A stretch of 64,000 nucleotides of DNA, from positions 62,001-126,000 of the forward strand of contig JACRLZ010000006.1 of the NCBI GenBank assembly GCA_016235125.1, given 5' to 3'. The notes under the pieces are model-generated. The model was not told the DNA's origin, ran no database searches, and saw only the letters and a program-made list of their open reading frames with translations. Source of the stretch: Sphingobacteriales bacterium. Lineage in GTDB: Bacteria; Bacteroidota; Bacteroidia; Chitinophagales; Chitinophagaceae. Numbering within the stretch: the stretch's first letter is position 1; the number at the start of each line of letters is the position of its first letter. A program made the translations under genes and the position numbers. This document shows positions 45,174 through 53,177 of this stretch, one piece after another.

Positions 45174-46205
45174 ATGCCAAGATATCTAAAGACAAATGCA
45201 ACAGCTAAAGCAGGCATCAACTATGTTCGAACAATAGTTGAAGCCCATAATTGTATTTTTCAAAAAATTGATCAAGAAAATGATATTGGAATTGATGCAT
45301 TAATTGAGCTCGTTAAAAACGAAAGACCAACAGGTAATTTTATAGCCTCACAAATTAAATCCGGTAGTTCATATTTTGACAAAAAAGCAAATCTCTGTAA
45401 AATCCCAATCCGTGACCATCGAGACTATTGGAGTAACCATTCCTTGCCTATCTATGGGATTGTTTATATACCAGAGTTTGATAGCGCATATTGGATTAAC
45501 ATCAAAAGTTATTTAGAAGCCTTTCCCTCTGACACTGTAATTTCATTCGAACCAACATTAGCGAATATTATTAACAAGACAACTTTCATTACACAATTTA
45601 TTCCTCACTTAACTGGAGAAGCTCCAAACATTAATTTTGAGCTTGCAAAAAAATTATTTCAATCAAATAATCCCGATGAACTTTACCTTGGATTATATAC
45701 GTTATTTAAAAAATTTGCTGACAAAAAAGAAGTATGGGAAATCTTTTTCGAGTATTTCAAAACACATCCTGTTTCAGAAATACCAGAAATGCTTGTCTAT
45801 TATTTATCTGTAATCCCTTGGCACCCAGACATGCTGTTTTACAAAGACTCCCATACACCTGAGTCGAGAGAATATGGAAAAACATTAATCAATCAATTTA
45901 AGAGACATGACATACAAAAGTTGCTCTATTTCGTGGATGAAGAGAATATGATTTCTCGTGGTTCTCTTGGGCAATCAGTCGAGGCAATCATCTCGTCGGT
46001 ACCAAATTTTATTACATATCTCGAGGACATCATAAAAGACAATTCACTGGAAATTAAAATTCGAGAATTCGCTGCAGTAATTTATGCTTATCATAAAGGC
46101 GGAGACAGTATTGGCATTTTATCAACAATGACCCCAAATGAGTCTTGGTATATTCAAGAACTAATTGCTCATATAAAAGAATTCGGCGACTTTGACCCGT
46201 ACTGA
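45174..46205 (+). CDS. DUF4365 domain protein, candidate nuclease-like defence gene
   Basis: This 343-residue cytosolic protein has an N-terminal DUF4365 domain (about residues 10-150): a Glu/Asp-rich region with ENDIGIDALIELV followed by ASQIKSGSSYF. This is the E-D-Q-K arrangement of PD-(D/E)XK nuclease folds. The rest is helical with no named domain. The gene is visibly A/T-richer than its neighbours, unrelated to them, and bracketed by a perfect 12-bp inverted repeat. DUF4365 proteins are often found in defence islands. A single-gene mobile or defence cassette is my inference. Confidence 0.78.
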   Translation: MPRYLKTNATAKAGINYVRTIVEAHNCIFQKIDQENDIGIDALIELVKNERPTGNFIASQIKSGSSYFDKKANLCKIPIRDHRDYWSNHSLPIYGIVYIPEFDSAYWINIKSYLEAFPSDTVISFEPTLANIINKTTFITQFIPHLTGEAPNINFELAKKLFQSNNPDELYLGLYTLFKKFADKKEVWEIFFEYFKTHPVSEIPEMLVYYLSVIPWHPDMLFYKDSHTPESREYGKTLINQFKRHDIQKLLYFVDEENMISRGSLGQSVEAIISSVPNFITYLEDIIKDNSLEIKIREFAAVIYAYHKGGDSIGILSTMTPNESWYIQELIAHIKEFGDFDPY

Positions 46206-46210
46206 CAAAG

Positions 46211-46222
46211 GGTTACGCATAA
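46211..46222. repeat. Right arm of 12-bp inverted repeat around the DUF4365 gene
   Basis: GGTTACGCATAA at 46211-46222, five bases after the stop codon. A small CATTT/AAATG hairpin (46228-46239) follows at once. Confidence 0.7.
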
Positions 46223-46286
46223 AAAAACATTTGTAAATGCAGGGTTGACAATCAATAAATTCTCTGCCTTCGCAAATACTCGGACA

Positions 46287-47837
46287 TTACCTCTTCCTTT
46301 TACTCCCCAAATATTTCTCATGAATAACCGTCGACATCGGCTTATCATACACTTTGCTTTCCACCCAGGAGATGATATCAAGATAGGCAAAGGCACGGGT
46401 TTCAAAACGGTTCTTTTCCAAATGCTTGATGGTGTGCAGAAATTTTTCAAACTCAGGCTTCAGTTTTCGTGGCGATAAAGGAATGGATTGCCGCAGAAAT
46501 TTAAACATGGCTTCTTCCACCGCTGTCAGGTTTTGCATCCGGGCCATAAAGCGGTACACGGATTTGCTGAGTGATTCCATCAGCATATCATTGCCCAGTT
46601 CATAATGCGCCAGCAGGTGCAATACCCGTGCATAGCATTGCAGGTCGTAACGCAGGTCAGTTTTATCATGAATGATCTTTTGCAGGTAATCAATACAGGT
46701 ATTGTAATCTCCACTGCCGAAATACAACATGGCAATTTTGTAATTCAGCACCAGGATGCGGTGGCGGTCAACAAAAAGATGATATTGCTCCATTTTTTCT
46801 TCAATGGCCGGAACCAGCAACAATCCTTCTTTGAAACTGCCCTGCATAAAGTGGCGGTTGATGCGGGCAATGCTTATATAGATAAAAGCCTGTATGCGGA
46901 AGCTGTCATTATCCTTTACCCTGTCCGTTTTGGCAAATTGCTCAAAGCGTTTCAGTGTTTTTTCAAAAGCGCTGTGATTGCGGAGATCAAAATGTGCATT
47001 CAACAGGTTATGCAGTCCCTTGATGTAATGGCCGGTTTCCACCCTTATCATCAGCGGCTGTTCATCAAAAAGATCAACCCATTTTTGTGTGTGACGATAA
47101 TATTGCAAAAAATCCTGCCGGATAAAAGCATACCAGCTGATGCTCTGGTACAGGTAGAGCCTTTCATAAAAACCGGTTTGCTGCCATGCATCGGCTGGCA
47201 GGTTTTTTTTCAGAAAGGCTTTGATGTCTTTTTCATCTTCTTCATTGCGGGCATGCCCATGCTGTATGTACCAGCTGTAGAGTTGCAGCGCCAGATTGGA
47301 GAGCCTCGCCACTTTATCAATATGACGGCTTACTTCATTGGCGTCATCTGACAGTTCCCCTGCCCGGTTTTGCTTACTGCGGGTAATGTGGAGATTTTCA
47401 ATTCTTTTTTCCAAGGAAATGATCTGGGGAAGAAAATTAAATTTCTGATTGGCTCTTGCTATTTCTTTTACTTTCTCCAGAATCCGCAGGCTTTGATGGA
47501 ATAATCCTTTTTTATAAAGGATATGAGCATAATCAAACTGTTCGTTTAGCTGAAGATCAAGACTGTCAGAACTTTTGAGCAACCGCAAACTTGCCAGTAT
47601 TTGTTTGTACAAATGAAATTTCAGGTTGGCCAGCTGTGGTTTGTTAACAGCCTGTATTTTTTTCAGCAGTTTCTCTTCATCATATTCCTTTTGCCTGTCC
47701 ACAGCATCAAACAGGCGGATCATCTTCAGGTCTTTATTGCCCGAACTTCTTTTAATGTAGAGCTTAAAATGTCTTTTTTCTGCTTTTTTCAGCGATTTGA
47801 TAAGCTGGAACAATATGTCAGCGCTGCGGTTGGGCAT
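46287..47837 (-). CDS. Large helical TPR-like cytosolic protein
   Basis: This 516-residue protein begins with a basic motif (FQLIKSLKKAEKRHFKLYIKR) and is almost entirely alpha-helical, with repeated helical hairpins suggestive of TPR-like solenoids (IAMLYFGSGDYNTCIDYLQKII). Similar proteins are conserved in Chitinophagaceae-type genomes without known function. No signal peptide is seen. It is transcribed toward the DUF4365 gene, and its own upstream region contains the small-RNA candidate in the opposite orientation. Confidence 0.75.
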   Translation of the reverse strand: MPNRSADILFQLIKSLKKAEKRHFKLYIKRSSGNKDLKMIRLFDAVDRQKEYDEEKLLKKIQAVNKPQLANLKFHLYKQILASLRLLKSSDSLDLQLNEQFDYAHILYKKGLFHQSLRILEKVKEIARANQKFNFLPQIISLEKRIENLHITRSKQNRAGELSDDANEVSRHIDKVARLSNLALQLYSWYIQHGHARNEEDEKDIKAFLKKNLPADAWQQTGFYERLYLYQSISWYAFIRQDFLQYYRHTQKWVDLFDEQPLMIRVETGHYIKGLHNLLNAHFDLRNHSAFEKTLKRFEQFAKTDRVKDNDSFRIQAFIYISIARINRHFMQGSFKEGLLLVPAIEEKMEQYHLFVDRHRILVLNYKIAMLYFGSGDYNTCIDYLQKIIHDKTDLRYDLQCYARVLHLLAHYELGNDMLMESLSKSVYRFMARMQNLTAVEEAMFKFLRQSIPLSPRKLKPEFEKFLHTIKHLEKNRFETRAFAYLDIISWVESKVYDKPMSTVIHEKYLGSKRKR

Positions 47838-47926
47838 TATATATCATTTTCACTGAAACCTGCTGCCAGAAAGGGTTTGCCAAGTCCTTGCCCTGTTTTG
47901 ACATGATGAAATGATGCCGGATACGT

Positions 47927-47958
47927 TTTCGGGGACAAGGTTGTGCTGCTTACTTTCG
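47927..47958 (+). promoter_or_regulatory. Candidate promoter of the intergenic small RNA
   Basis: TTTC (47927-47930) and TACTTTCG (47951-47958) each differ by one base from TTTG and TAnnTTTG, at a 20-base spacing normal for Bacteroidota. Transcription would begin near 47965. Confidence 0.4.
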
Positions 47959-47964
47959 TACAGA

Positions 47965-48127
47965 AGCTCTATTCATACAGCAGCAATCGTCAGAGAGGCA
48001 AATCGTCAGAGGCCGAAGTTACAACTTAAGGCCGTAATGCTGCAGACACAACATTCTACTCTTAAGAATTTTTCATATGGCAAGCAATCGTTAGAGGTCA
48101 GTCCGTTTCCACGGAAGGACCTTTTTT
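47965..48127 (+). ncRNA. Candidate structured small RNA of about 163 nt
   Basis: The 452 bases between the TPR-like and glycosylhydrolase genes hold no convincing ORF but do hold a promoter-like site, three copies of a GCAA(A)TCGTYAGAGG motif (47983-47998, 47998-48012, 48084-48097), a strong hairpin (GGCC-AAGTT-AACTT-GGCC, 48011-48033), a GCAGCA/TGCTGC closing stem, and a terminator at the end. It could be a standalone sRNA or a leader of the gene at 48290. It does not match 6S RNA, RNase P, SRP RNA or tmRNA as far as I can see. Confidence 0.45.
48096..48127 (+). terminator. First of two tandem terminators
   Basis: GGTC..TCCG and CGGA..GACC (48096-48121) form an imperfect stem followed by TTTTTT (48122-48127). 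Confidence 0.7.
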
Positions 48128-48159
48128 GTGCAACGGGCTAAAATACTGCTTTATTAATC

Positions 48160-48187
48160 TCAGGAAAATTTTTCCTGAATTTTTTTC
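48160..48187 (+). terminator. Second of two tandem terminators
   Basis: TCAGGAAA (48160-48167) and TTTCCTGA (48171-48178) form a tight hairpin followed by a long T run ending at 48186. It lies 33 bases after the first terminator, before the probable promoter of the gene at 48290. Confidence 0.75.
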
Positions 48188-48238
48188 TTTGCCGAATCTG
48201 CGTACCGCCTCAGTGATCCGGATTTTATACAATATCAT

Positions 48239-48267
48239 TTTGTTCTGATATTTTCTGTTTAGATTTA
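48239..48267 (+). promoter_or_regulatory. Candidate promoter of the family 10 glycosylhydrolase gene
   Basis: TTTG (48239-48242) and TAGATTTA (48260-48267, TAnnTTTG with the last base changed) lie 17 bases apart, about 22 bases before the start at 48290. Confidence 0.35.
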
Positions 48268-48289
48268 TATCCGGTTCAAAACTGCTTGC

Positions 48290-49813
48290 ATGCCAAAACA
48301 ACCGGTCAAGGGCTTTTTTTATTTCTGCCTCGTTATTTTTTCTTTTTCCTGTTCAGGCCCAAAAAAAACAAGTAGTGCCGGATCTTCTTCATCATTGCCG
48401 CAGGTACAAAGAGAATTCAGGGCGGCATGGGTAGCTACGGTAGCCAATATAAATTGGCCAAGTAAACCGGGTTTACCTGTTGAAACACAAAAACAGGAAG
48501 CCGTTGCATTGCTTGACTTTTTGCAGAAACATAATTTCAATGCAGCCATCTTGCAGGTAAGACCACAGGCAGATGCTTTGTATAGAAGTGATATTGAACC
48601 ATGGTCATATTATCTCACCGGTCAGCAGGGCAAAGCGCCGGAACCTTTTTATGATCCGCTTGAGTTTTGGGTAAAAGAAGCTCATGACAGGGGAATTGAA
48701 TTGCATGTGTGGCTGAATCCGTACAGGGCACATCATAAAGACGGGAAAGAGATCAGTGATAAATCCATTATAAAAAAACATCCGGAGCTGGTTGTTTATT
48801 TAAAAGAAGGTTACTGGTGGATGGACCCGGCAAGAAAAGAAGTGCAGGATATTACAAATAGTGTTGTGGTTGATCTGGTAAAGCGGTATGATATTGACGG
48901 CGTACACATGGATGATTATTTCTATCCTTATCCTTCTTATAACAACAATATTGACTTTCCTGATTCAGTTAGCTGGAAAGCTTACCAGCAAAGCGGCGGT
49001 AAACTTTCCCGTGGCGACTGGCGGCGTGATGCAGTGAATAAACTGATTGAACGTATGTATAAAAACATAAAAGCAGAAAAGCCCTGGGTGAAATTCGGAT
49101 TAAGTCCCTTTGGTATATGGCGGCCCGGTTATCCGGAATCTATACAGGGTTTTGATCAGTATGATCAATTATATGCTGATGCAAAACTTTGGCTGAACAA
49201 AGGATGGATTGATTACTTCACCCCGCAGATATACTGGCCGGTCAATCGTTATCCGCAAAGTTTTCCGGTATTGCTTGGATGGTGGGCAGGCGAAAACAAA
49301 ATGAACCGCCATCTCTGGCCAGGCATCAGTGTGGGCAGGGATACAAGCGACAGGAGTATTGATGAAACATTGAATCAAATTATGATTGACCGTGGCATGC
49401 AGCCGCAAAGCAAAGGGGTGGTGCATTGGAGTATTTCATCCGTAACAAAAAATCCAAGACTGGCGGATACATTATTAAAATCAGTTTATAATAAACAGGC
49501 GTTGGTGCCGGCAAGTCCCTGGCTGGATAAAAAAGCACCACAGCCTCCGGTTGTTTCCACTAAATCAGAAAATGATTTTCTAAAAATAGAATGGACACAT
49601 CTGGACGAACAAGATGTTTTTTGCTGGGTGGTTTATCACAAATACAACAACCGCTGGACATATAATATACTTACCCGGAATAAGCGGTCAATATCCATGA
49701 AAAAAGTAGTGGGTGAAAATGCTCAGAAACAAATATTAAATTCAATTATTGTAACCGCAGTTGACAGAACAGGCAATGAAAGTGAAAAGAAAGAGATAGT
49801 GTTAACAAATTGA
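48290..49813 (+). CDS. Family 10 glycosylhydrolase (GHL10/DUF187) lipoprotein
   Basis: This 507-residue protein opens with a lipoprotein-type signal (VIFSFSCSG, Cys21). The GHL10 barrel follows with the usual landmarks: REFRAAWVATVANINWPS, LQVRPQADALY, HVWLNPYR, DIDGVHMDDYFYPYP and FGLSPFGIWRPG. The Asp pair in VHMDDY is a likely catalytic centre. The last 90 residues are a fibronectin-III-like domain. Substrate unknown, possibly cell-wall glycan. A family member also ends at base 591. The asparaginase gene follows after 34 bases. Confidence 0.92.
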   Translation: MPKQPVKGFFYFCLVIFSFSCSGPKKTSSAGSSSSLPQVQREFRAAWVATVANINWPSKPGLPVETQKQEAVALLDFLQKHNFNAAILQVRPQADALYRSDIEPWSYYLTGQQGKAPEPFYDPLEFWVKEAHDRGIELHVWLNPYRAHHKDGKEISDKSIIKKHPELVVYLKEGYWWMDPARKEVQDITNSVVVDLVKRYDIDGVHMDDYFYPYPSYNNNIDFPDSVSWKAYQQSGGKLSRGDWRRDAVNKLIERMYKNIKAEKPWVKFGLSPFGIWRPGYPESIQGFDQYDQLYADAKLWLNKGWIDYFTPQIYWPVNRYPQSFPVLLGWWAGENKMNRHLWPGISVGRDTSDRSIDETLNQIMIDRGMQPQSKGVVHWSISSVTKNPRLADTLLKSVYNKQALVPASPWLDKKAPQPPVVSTKSENDFLKIEWTHLDEQDVFCWVVYHKYNNRWTYNILTRNKRSISMKKVVGENAQKQILNSIIVTAVDRTGNESEKKEIVLTN

Positions 49814-49847
49814 CGTTTCATTTATCTTCACGGCACAAAACGTACAC

Positions 49848-50336
49848 ATGGCAATCCGCATCTTCATCACAGGCGGCACATTTGACAAAGAATACAATGA
49901 ACTAAGCGGCCAGCTTTTTTTTAAAGACACACATATGAATGAGTTGCTGGAAAAAGGCCGTTGCAAAGTGCCTGTTCAGATAAGAACGCTGATGATGATC
50001 GACAGCCTTGAAATGACAGACCATGACCGGGAATTAATTGCCCATCAATGTAACCAGTGCGATGAAAACCGGATTGTGATCACCCACGGCACCGACACAA
50101 TGAGTGAAACTGCAAAATTGCTTGCTGAAAATGTAAAAAATAAAACCATTGTTCTCACCGGCGCCATGATACCTATTAAATTCGGCAGCTCTGATGGTTT
50201 GTTCAATCTTGGAAGTGCATTGGCTTTTGCGCAAACATTACCGGCAGGAGTTTATATTGCCATGAATGGCCGATATTTTAACTGGGATAATGTTCAGAAG
50301 AATAAGCAAACGGGGATCTTTGAAGAGATAAAATAA
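49848..50336 (+). CDS. Half-length asparaginase-domain protein
   Basis: This 162-residue protein contains only the N-terminal catalytic domain of type I/II L-asparaginases, which are normally about 330 residues. Active-site residues are present: Thr11 in TGGTFD, Thr82-Asp83 in HGTDT, and Lys111 in LTGAMIPIKFG. The C-terminal domain, which supplies part of the active site and dimer contacts, is absent without sign of a frameshift. Short forms like this form a known family of unknown substrate. It is probably co-transcribed with the glycosylhydrolase. Confidence 0.85.
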   Translation: MAIRIFITGGTFDKEYNELSGQLFFKDTHMNELLEKGRCKVPVQIRTLMMIDSLEMTDHDRELIAHQCNQCDENRIVITHGTDTMSETAKLLAENVKNKTIVLTGAMIPIKFGSSDGLFNLGSALAFAQTLPAGVYIAMNGRYFNWDNVQKNKQTGIFEEIK

Positions 50337-50990
50337 TTATTCTTCTTTTAGTAAAGTATTAATATCGTCTTCTAATCTTTCTATTTCCAGGTCAAGGGTT
50401 CCGTTATAAACACCCCGTATCCTCCGGTGTTTATCAACCAGGATAAAATTTTCGGTGTGCAAGAATTCATTGCCCGTTTGGTAATAGCCAATCGTGTCGC
50501 CGGCATAGTATTGTTTTTTGGCCAGCGCATAAATATCATCCGTACTTCCTGTAAGTAAATGCCATTTATTGCCGATGACGCCCTTTATCTCAGCATACCT
50601 TTTTAAGACCGGCACACTGTCCATCTCCGGAGTTACGGAATGAGACAGAAACATCACTTCATCATTGTCTTTAAAAGTTGTTTGCAGCAGGCCCATATTA
50701 TGGGTCATCTTCGGACAAATGCTGCCACAGCGGGTAAAGAAAAAATCGGCCACATATATTTTACCGTCAACTGTTTTTTCCGTTACTGCTTCGCCATCCT
50801 GGTTAATAAATGAAAAAGCAGGAATGGTATGAATAGCTGAATAAGCCGGACTTTTTTTGTCAATCCATTCAGGTGTAAAGTCCGGTTTGCTGATAAATGG
50901 CAAGCTTTCTTCAGCGGGTTTGTTCTTGCTGTTACAACCCGCCAAAGCAATCGTTACTATCAATATGCTATTTAGTAATAACCGAATCAT
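50337..50990 (-). CDS. SCO1/SenC family lipoprotein
   Basis: This 217-residue lipoprotein has a good lipobox (LAGC, Cys19) and a thioredoxin-like SCO domain. The copper ligands are complete: Cys88 and Cys92 in CGSIC, and His178 in FLHTE. It differs from the SCO protein at 32032, which has a membrane helix instead of a lipid anchor. It is the last gene of the minus-strand operon that begins with the ECF sigma factor, and its start overlaps the upstream MORN gene by 23 bases. Confidence 0.93.
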   Translation of the reverse strand: MIRLLLNSILIVTIALAGCNSKNKPAEESLPFISKPDFTPEWIDKKSPAYSAIHTIPAFSFINQDGEAVTEKTVDGKIYVADFFFTRCGSICPKMTHNMGLLQTTFKDNDEVMFLSHSVTPEMDSVPVLKRYAEIKGVIGNKWHLLTGSTDDIYALAKKQYYAGDTIGYYQTGNEFLHTENFILVDKHRRIRGVYNGTLDLEIERLEDDINTLLKEE

Positions 50991-51609
50991 ACGGGTTGTT
51001 GCAAAGTTTCATGCCGATTAAACCATATTTTTTCCCGTTCTTAATTACATAGTTTGCCCGCACGGTGCCATTGTCCCACCATAACCGTTGGCTGCCTTCT
51101 TCTTTACCATTCAGGTAATGAAATTCTTTCGCCAGCAATCCGGACGAATACCATTCCTTCAACTCGCCATTGTATTCATCATTATGAGTTGTAAAAACAA
51201 ATTTTGGTTTCCCATCGGGCCACCAGCTTTGATGAAGGCCTTCTTTCCTGCCATTGATATAAAAACGCTTTTCCGCCAGTTGTTTGTTGGGGTGCCATTT
51301 TTTTTGTGTGCCTTCCTCTACGCCATTGAAATAAGATTGCAATACAGCTGTATCGCCATTGGGATATAAAACATAGCGGAACCCGGTGAAAAATTTATCC
51401 CGGTAATACACGGTGTCCTGGTGATTGGAGAAATTGCTGTCCGTTGCATTCCTGTATTCGGTCGGAACTGTTTTGGCAATTTTTATTTCCGGTTTTGTTG
51501 TTTCGTTTTTTTGCCTGCACGACAGAAGAAAAAACCATAACAACAAGTATCCCGCCCCATGGCGGGATACTATTGGCCTGGAAACCGTCCTGAATCCAAA
51601 AAAGTTCAT
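50968..51609 (-). CDS. MORN-repeat lipoprotein
   Basis: This 213-residue protein has a lipoprotein-like signal (LLLWFFLLSC) and at least five MORN_2 repeats of the type YPNGDTAVLQSYFNGVEEG, WHPNKQLAEKRFYINGRKEG and WWPDGKPKF. Such exported MORN proteins (often labelled YwqK-like) have no settled role. The N-terminal 20 residues are encoded partly by a GC-rich palindrome (51547-51570). The gene overlaps the SCO gene by 23 bases and follows the YHYH gene by five bases. Confidence 0.85.
   Translation of the reverse strand: MNFFGFRTVSRPIVSRHGAGYLLLWFFLLSCRQKNETTKPEIKIAKTVPTEYRNATDSNFSNHQDTVYYRDKFFTGFRYVLYPNGDTAVLQSYFNGVEEGTQKKWHPNKQLAEKRFYINGRKEGLHQSWWPDGKPKFVFTTHNDEYNGELKEWYSSGLLAKEFHYLNGKEEGSQRLWWDNGTVRANYVIKNGKKYGLIGMKLCNNPYDSVITK
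51547..51570. repeat. GC-rich palindrome in the MORN gene
   Basis: GTATCCCGCC (51547-51556) and GGCGGGATAC (51561-51570) surround CCAT. It is translated as part of SRHGAGY near the start of the MORN lipoprotein. The core TCCCGCC...GGCGGGA matches the palindrome at 40447-40463. Confidence 0.6.
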
Positions 51610-51614
51610 TTCAT

Positions 51615-52679
51615 TTATTGTGTTACTGTTCCGGCAGTGCCATAAAATCCGTTTCCATTCAGGTAGGGCGCCGTTGCCGTAAAGTGATAATGATAAATAC
51701 CAGATGGAAAATCAATAGTGGCATGGGTGTGACCATGATAAGCATCCAGGCCTGTAGGATCAGTATTGTTTTCTTCCTTTGGTCCATACACCGGGAATCC
51801 ATCCAATAAAAACCCCATCAACGCCCATTTACTTGCTTTTACTGTGGTTAAATAAAGTGGCTCTACATGATAATGGTACATGCCTGTTTGCTGAGGATGG
51901 CCCCACCATTGGTCAAAGCTGGTTATTTCACCGGTCAGTGGAGATCCGCCGGCAGCATACTGATTAAAGAGAGGAACTCCATTTAATCCAACGCCAATTA
52001 CTCCCATAGGCGTGGCAGCATGTGTGGCCGCTACAGCGGGTGCAACAGGAATTTTTAATGTGATGTTTTGTGTGGATATGGTATTGGGATTTGCCATAAA
52101 AGTGACTCCGCTAAAAGTCGTGCCGCTAAACACTTCCCGCAATGGGTTTCCTACCGGGTAGTAATGGCTTTTATGATCGGGCAATGCATTGCATTTGATA
52201 GTTACCCATGTACCGTCAAATGTTATGCTGGTGGCACCATATATTTTATTATATACGGCAGGAAGTGTGGGCCCGCCGCCTGATGCATTTACAGTTAATG
52301 ATAAAGAACAGCTTTGGCCGCCAAAACTGATGGCGAAGCTTGCTGTACCTGCAGCAGATGGTGTTCCTGATACGGCATAACTGAGATTTCCTGTACCGCT
52401 TGCTAATGTACCAGCTTGTAGCGTAGCTGTCAGCCCTGTTACTCCTGTTGAGGAAACAGCAGTGCCGGCAGAATAGCTAACACCATTGCCTCCTGAATAA
52501 GGAACAGTTGCTGTAGCTGAATACGCAGTACCTGCTGTGGCTATCGCAGAAAATGAACCGCTGCCGCAGCTTAATGCAGTAATGCTTGCTGAAGTGCTGC
52601 CAGCCCCTGTGCCCGTATCTTTTTTACAAGAAAGACAGGCGAACACTATTAAACTGATCGGTAAAAGAATTCGCTTCAT
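51615..52679 (-). CDS. YHYH-domain lipoprotein
   Basis: This 354-residue protein has a lipoprotein signal (ACLSCKKD, Cys18) and an Ala/Gly/Ser/Thr-rich beta domain (residues 25-135) of Ig-like repeats. Its C-terminal YHYH domain contains two copies of the metal-binding-like motif, MYHYHVEP and IYHYHFT. The His-rich YHYH family is thought to bind metal, which is not proven. It lies between the MORN and Spy-like genes in the ECF operon, compatible with a metal or envelope-stress role. Confidence 0.88.
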   Translation of the reverse strand: MKRILLPISLIVFACLSCKKDTGTGAGSTSASITALSCGSGSFSAIATAGTAYSATATVPYSGGNGVSYSAGTAVSSTGVTGLTATLQAGTLASGTGNLSYAVSGTPSAAGTASFAISFGGQSCSLSLTVNASGGGPTLPAVYNKIYGATSITFDGTWVTIKCNALPDHKSHYYPVGNPLREVFSGTTFSGVTFMANPNTISTQNITLKIPVAPAVAATHAATPMGVIGVGLNGVPLFNQYAAGGSPLTGEITSFDQWWGHPQQTGMYHYHVEPLYLTTVKASKWALMGFLLDGFPVYGPKEENNTDPTGLDAYHGHTHATIDFPSGIYHYHFTATAPYLNGNGFYGTAGTVTQ

Positions 52680-52700
52680 GATATAAGTGTTGGTGATATA

Positions 52701-53117
52701 TTATTGTTGTGGTGGCGGTGGTTGTCCGGGTCTGTTATCAGGGCCGCCGGGTTTGGGTGGTTGCAGTTTTTTAGCTGCCTCTTTGTATTTCTTGTATTGA
52801 TCCTCTGTCAGGATTTTCTTTATGCTTTCATCCCTTTCTTTTACCAATTTATCCATTGCTTCTTTCACCTTAGGATCCGGGGGGGGCGGCGGGGGGGGCG
52901 GATTGTCTTTCCTCAATTTATCCGCTGCTGTGAAAAAGCTTTTGTATGCCTGCTCAATGGCTGACTGCTGTGCCGTGGTCAGTTGCACTTCTTTTTGTAT
53001 CAGTTCACTGGTTCTTTTTAATCTTTCTTCCACAGTGGGTGGCTTAGGAGGGGTTGGTTGTGTTCTTACAATGATGGCAAACAAAATAAAACTGCTGGAT
53101 AAAAAAATGTTCCTCAT
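52701..53117 (-). CDS. Spy/CpxP-like exported protein with polyproline segment
   Basis: This 138-residue protein has a signal peptide (IIVRTQP) and helical LTTAQQSAIEQAYKSFF and LTEDQYKKYKEAAKKL segments, typical of Spy/CpxP periplasmic chaperones. Its mid segment is a run of eight prolines. The polyproline is encoded by two runs of eight G on the plus strand (52879-52886 and 52891-52898), which are slippage-prone. It is the fourth gene of the ECF operon, with the similar Spy-like gene directly upstream. Confidence 0.78.
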   Translation of the reverse strand: MRNIFLSSSFILFAIIVRTQPTPPKPPTVEERLKRTSELIQKEVQLTTAQQSAIEQAYKSFFTAADKLRKDNPPPPPPPPDPKVKEAMDKLVKERDESIKKILTEDQYKKYKEAAKKLQPPKPGGPDNRPGQPPPPQQ

Positions 53118-53177
53118 GGTTTTTGTTTAATACTTGTATAGATGAATGAGCAATAAAAAATCCTTCGTTGAAAAAAA

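Noticed and set aside
45152..46222. The 12-bp inverted repeat as an integron attC pair
   Set aside because: attC sites fold within about 60-140 bases and show R''/R' core sites. Here the arms are 1 kb apart, and the cores do not fit well.
46169..46450. Minus-strand 93-residue frame after the DUF4365 gene
   Set aside because: It overlaps the end of the TPR-like gene and the repeat arm, and shows no family pattern.
47838..48289. 6S RNA, RNase P, SRP RNA or tmRNA in the gap
   Set aside because: None of their conserved cores was recognised. Only a generic structured RNA is supported.
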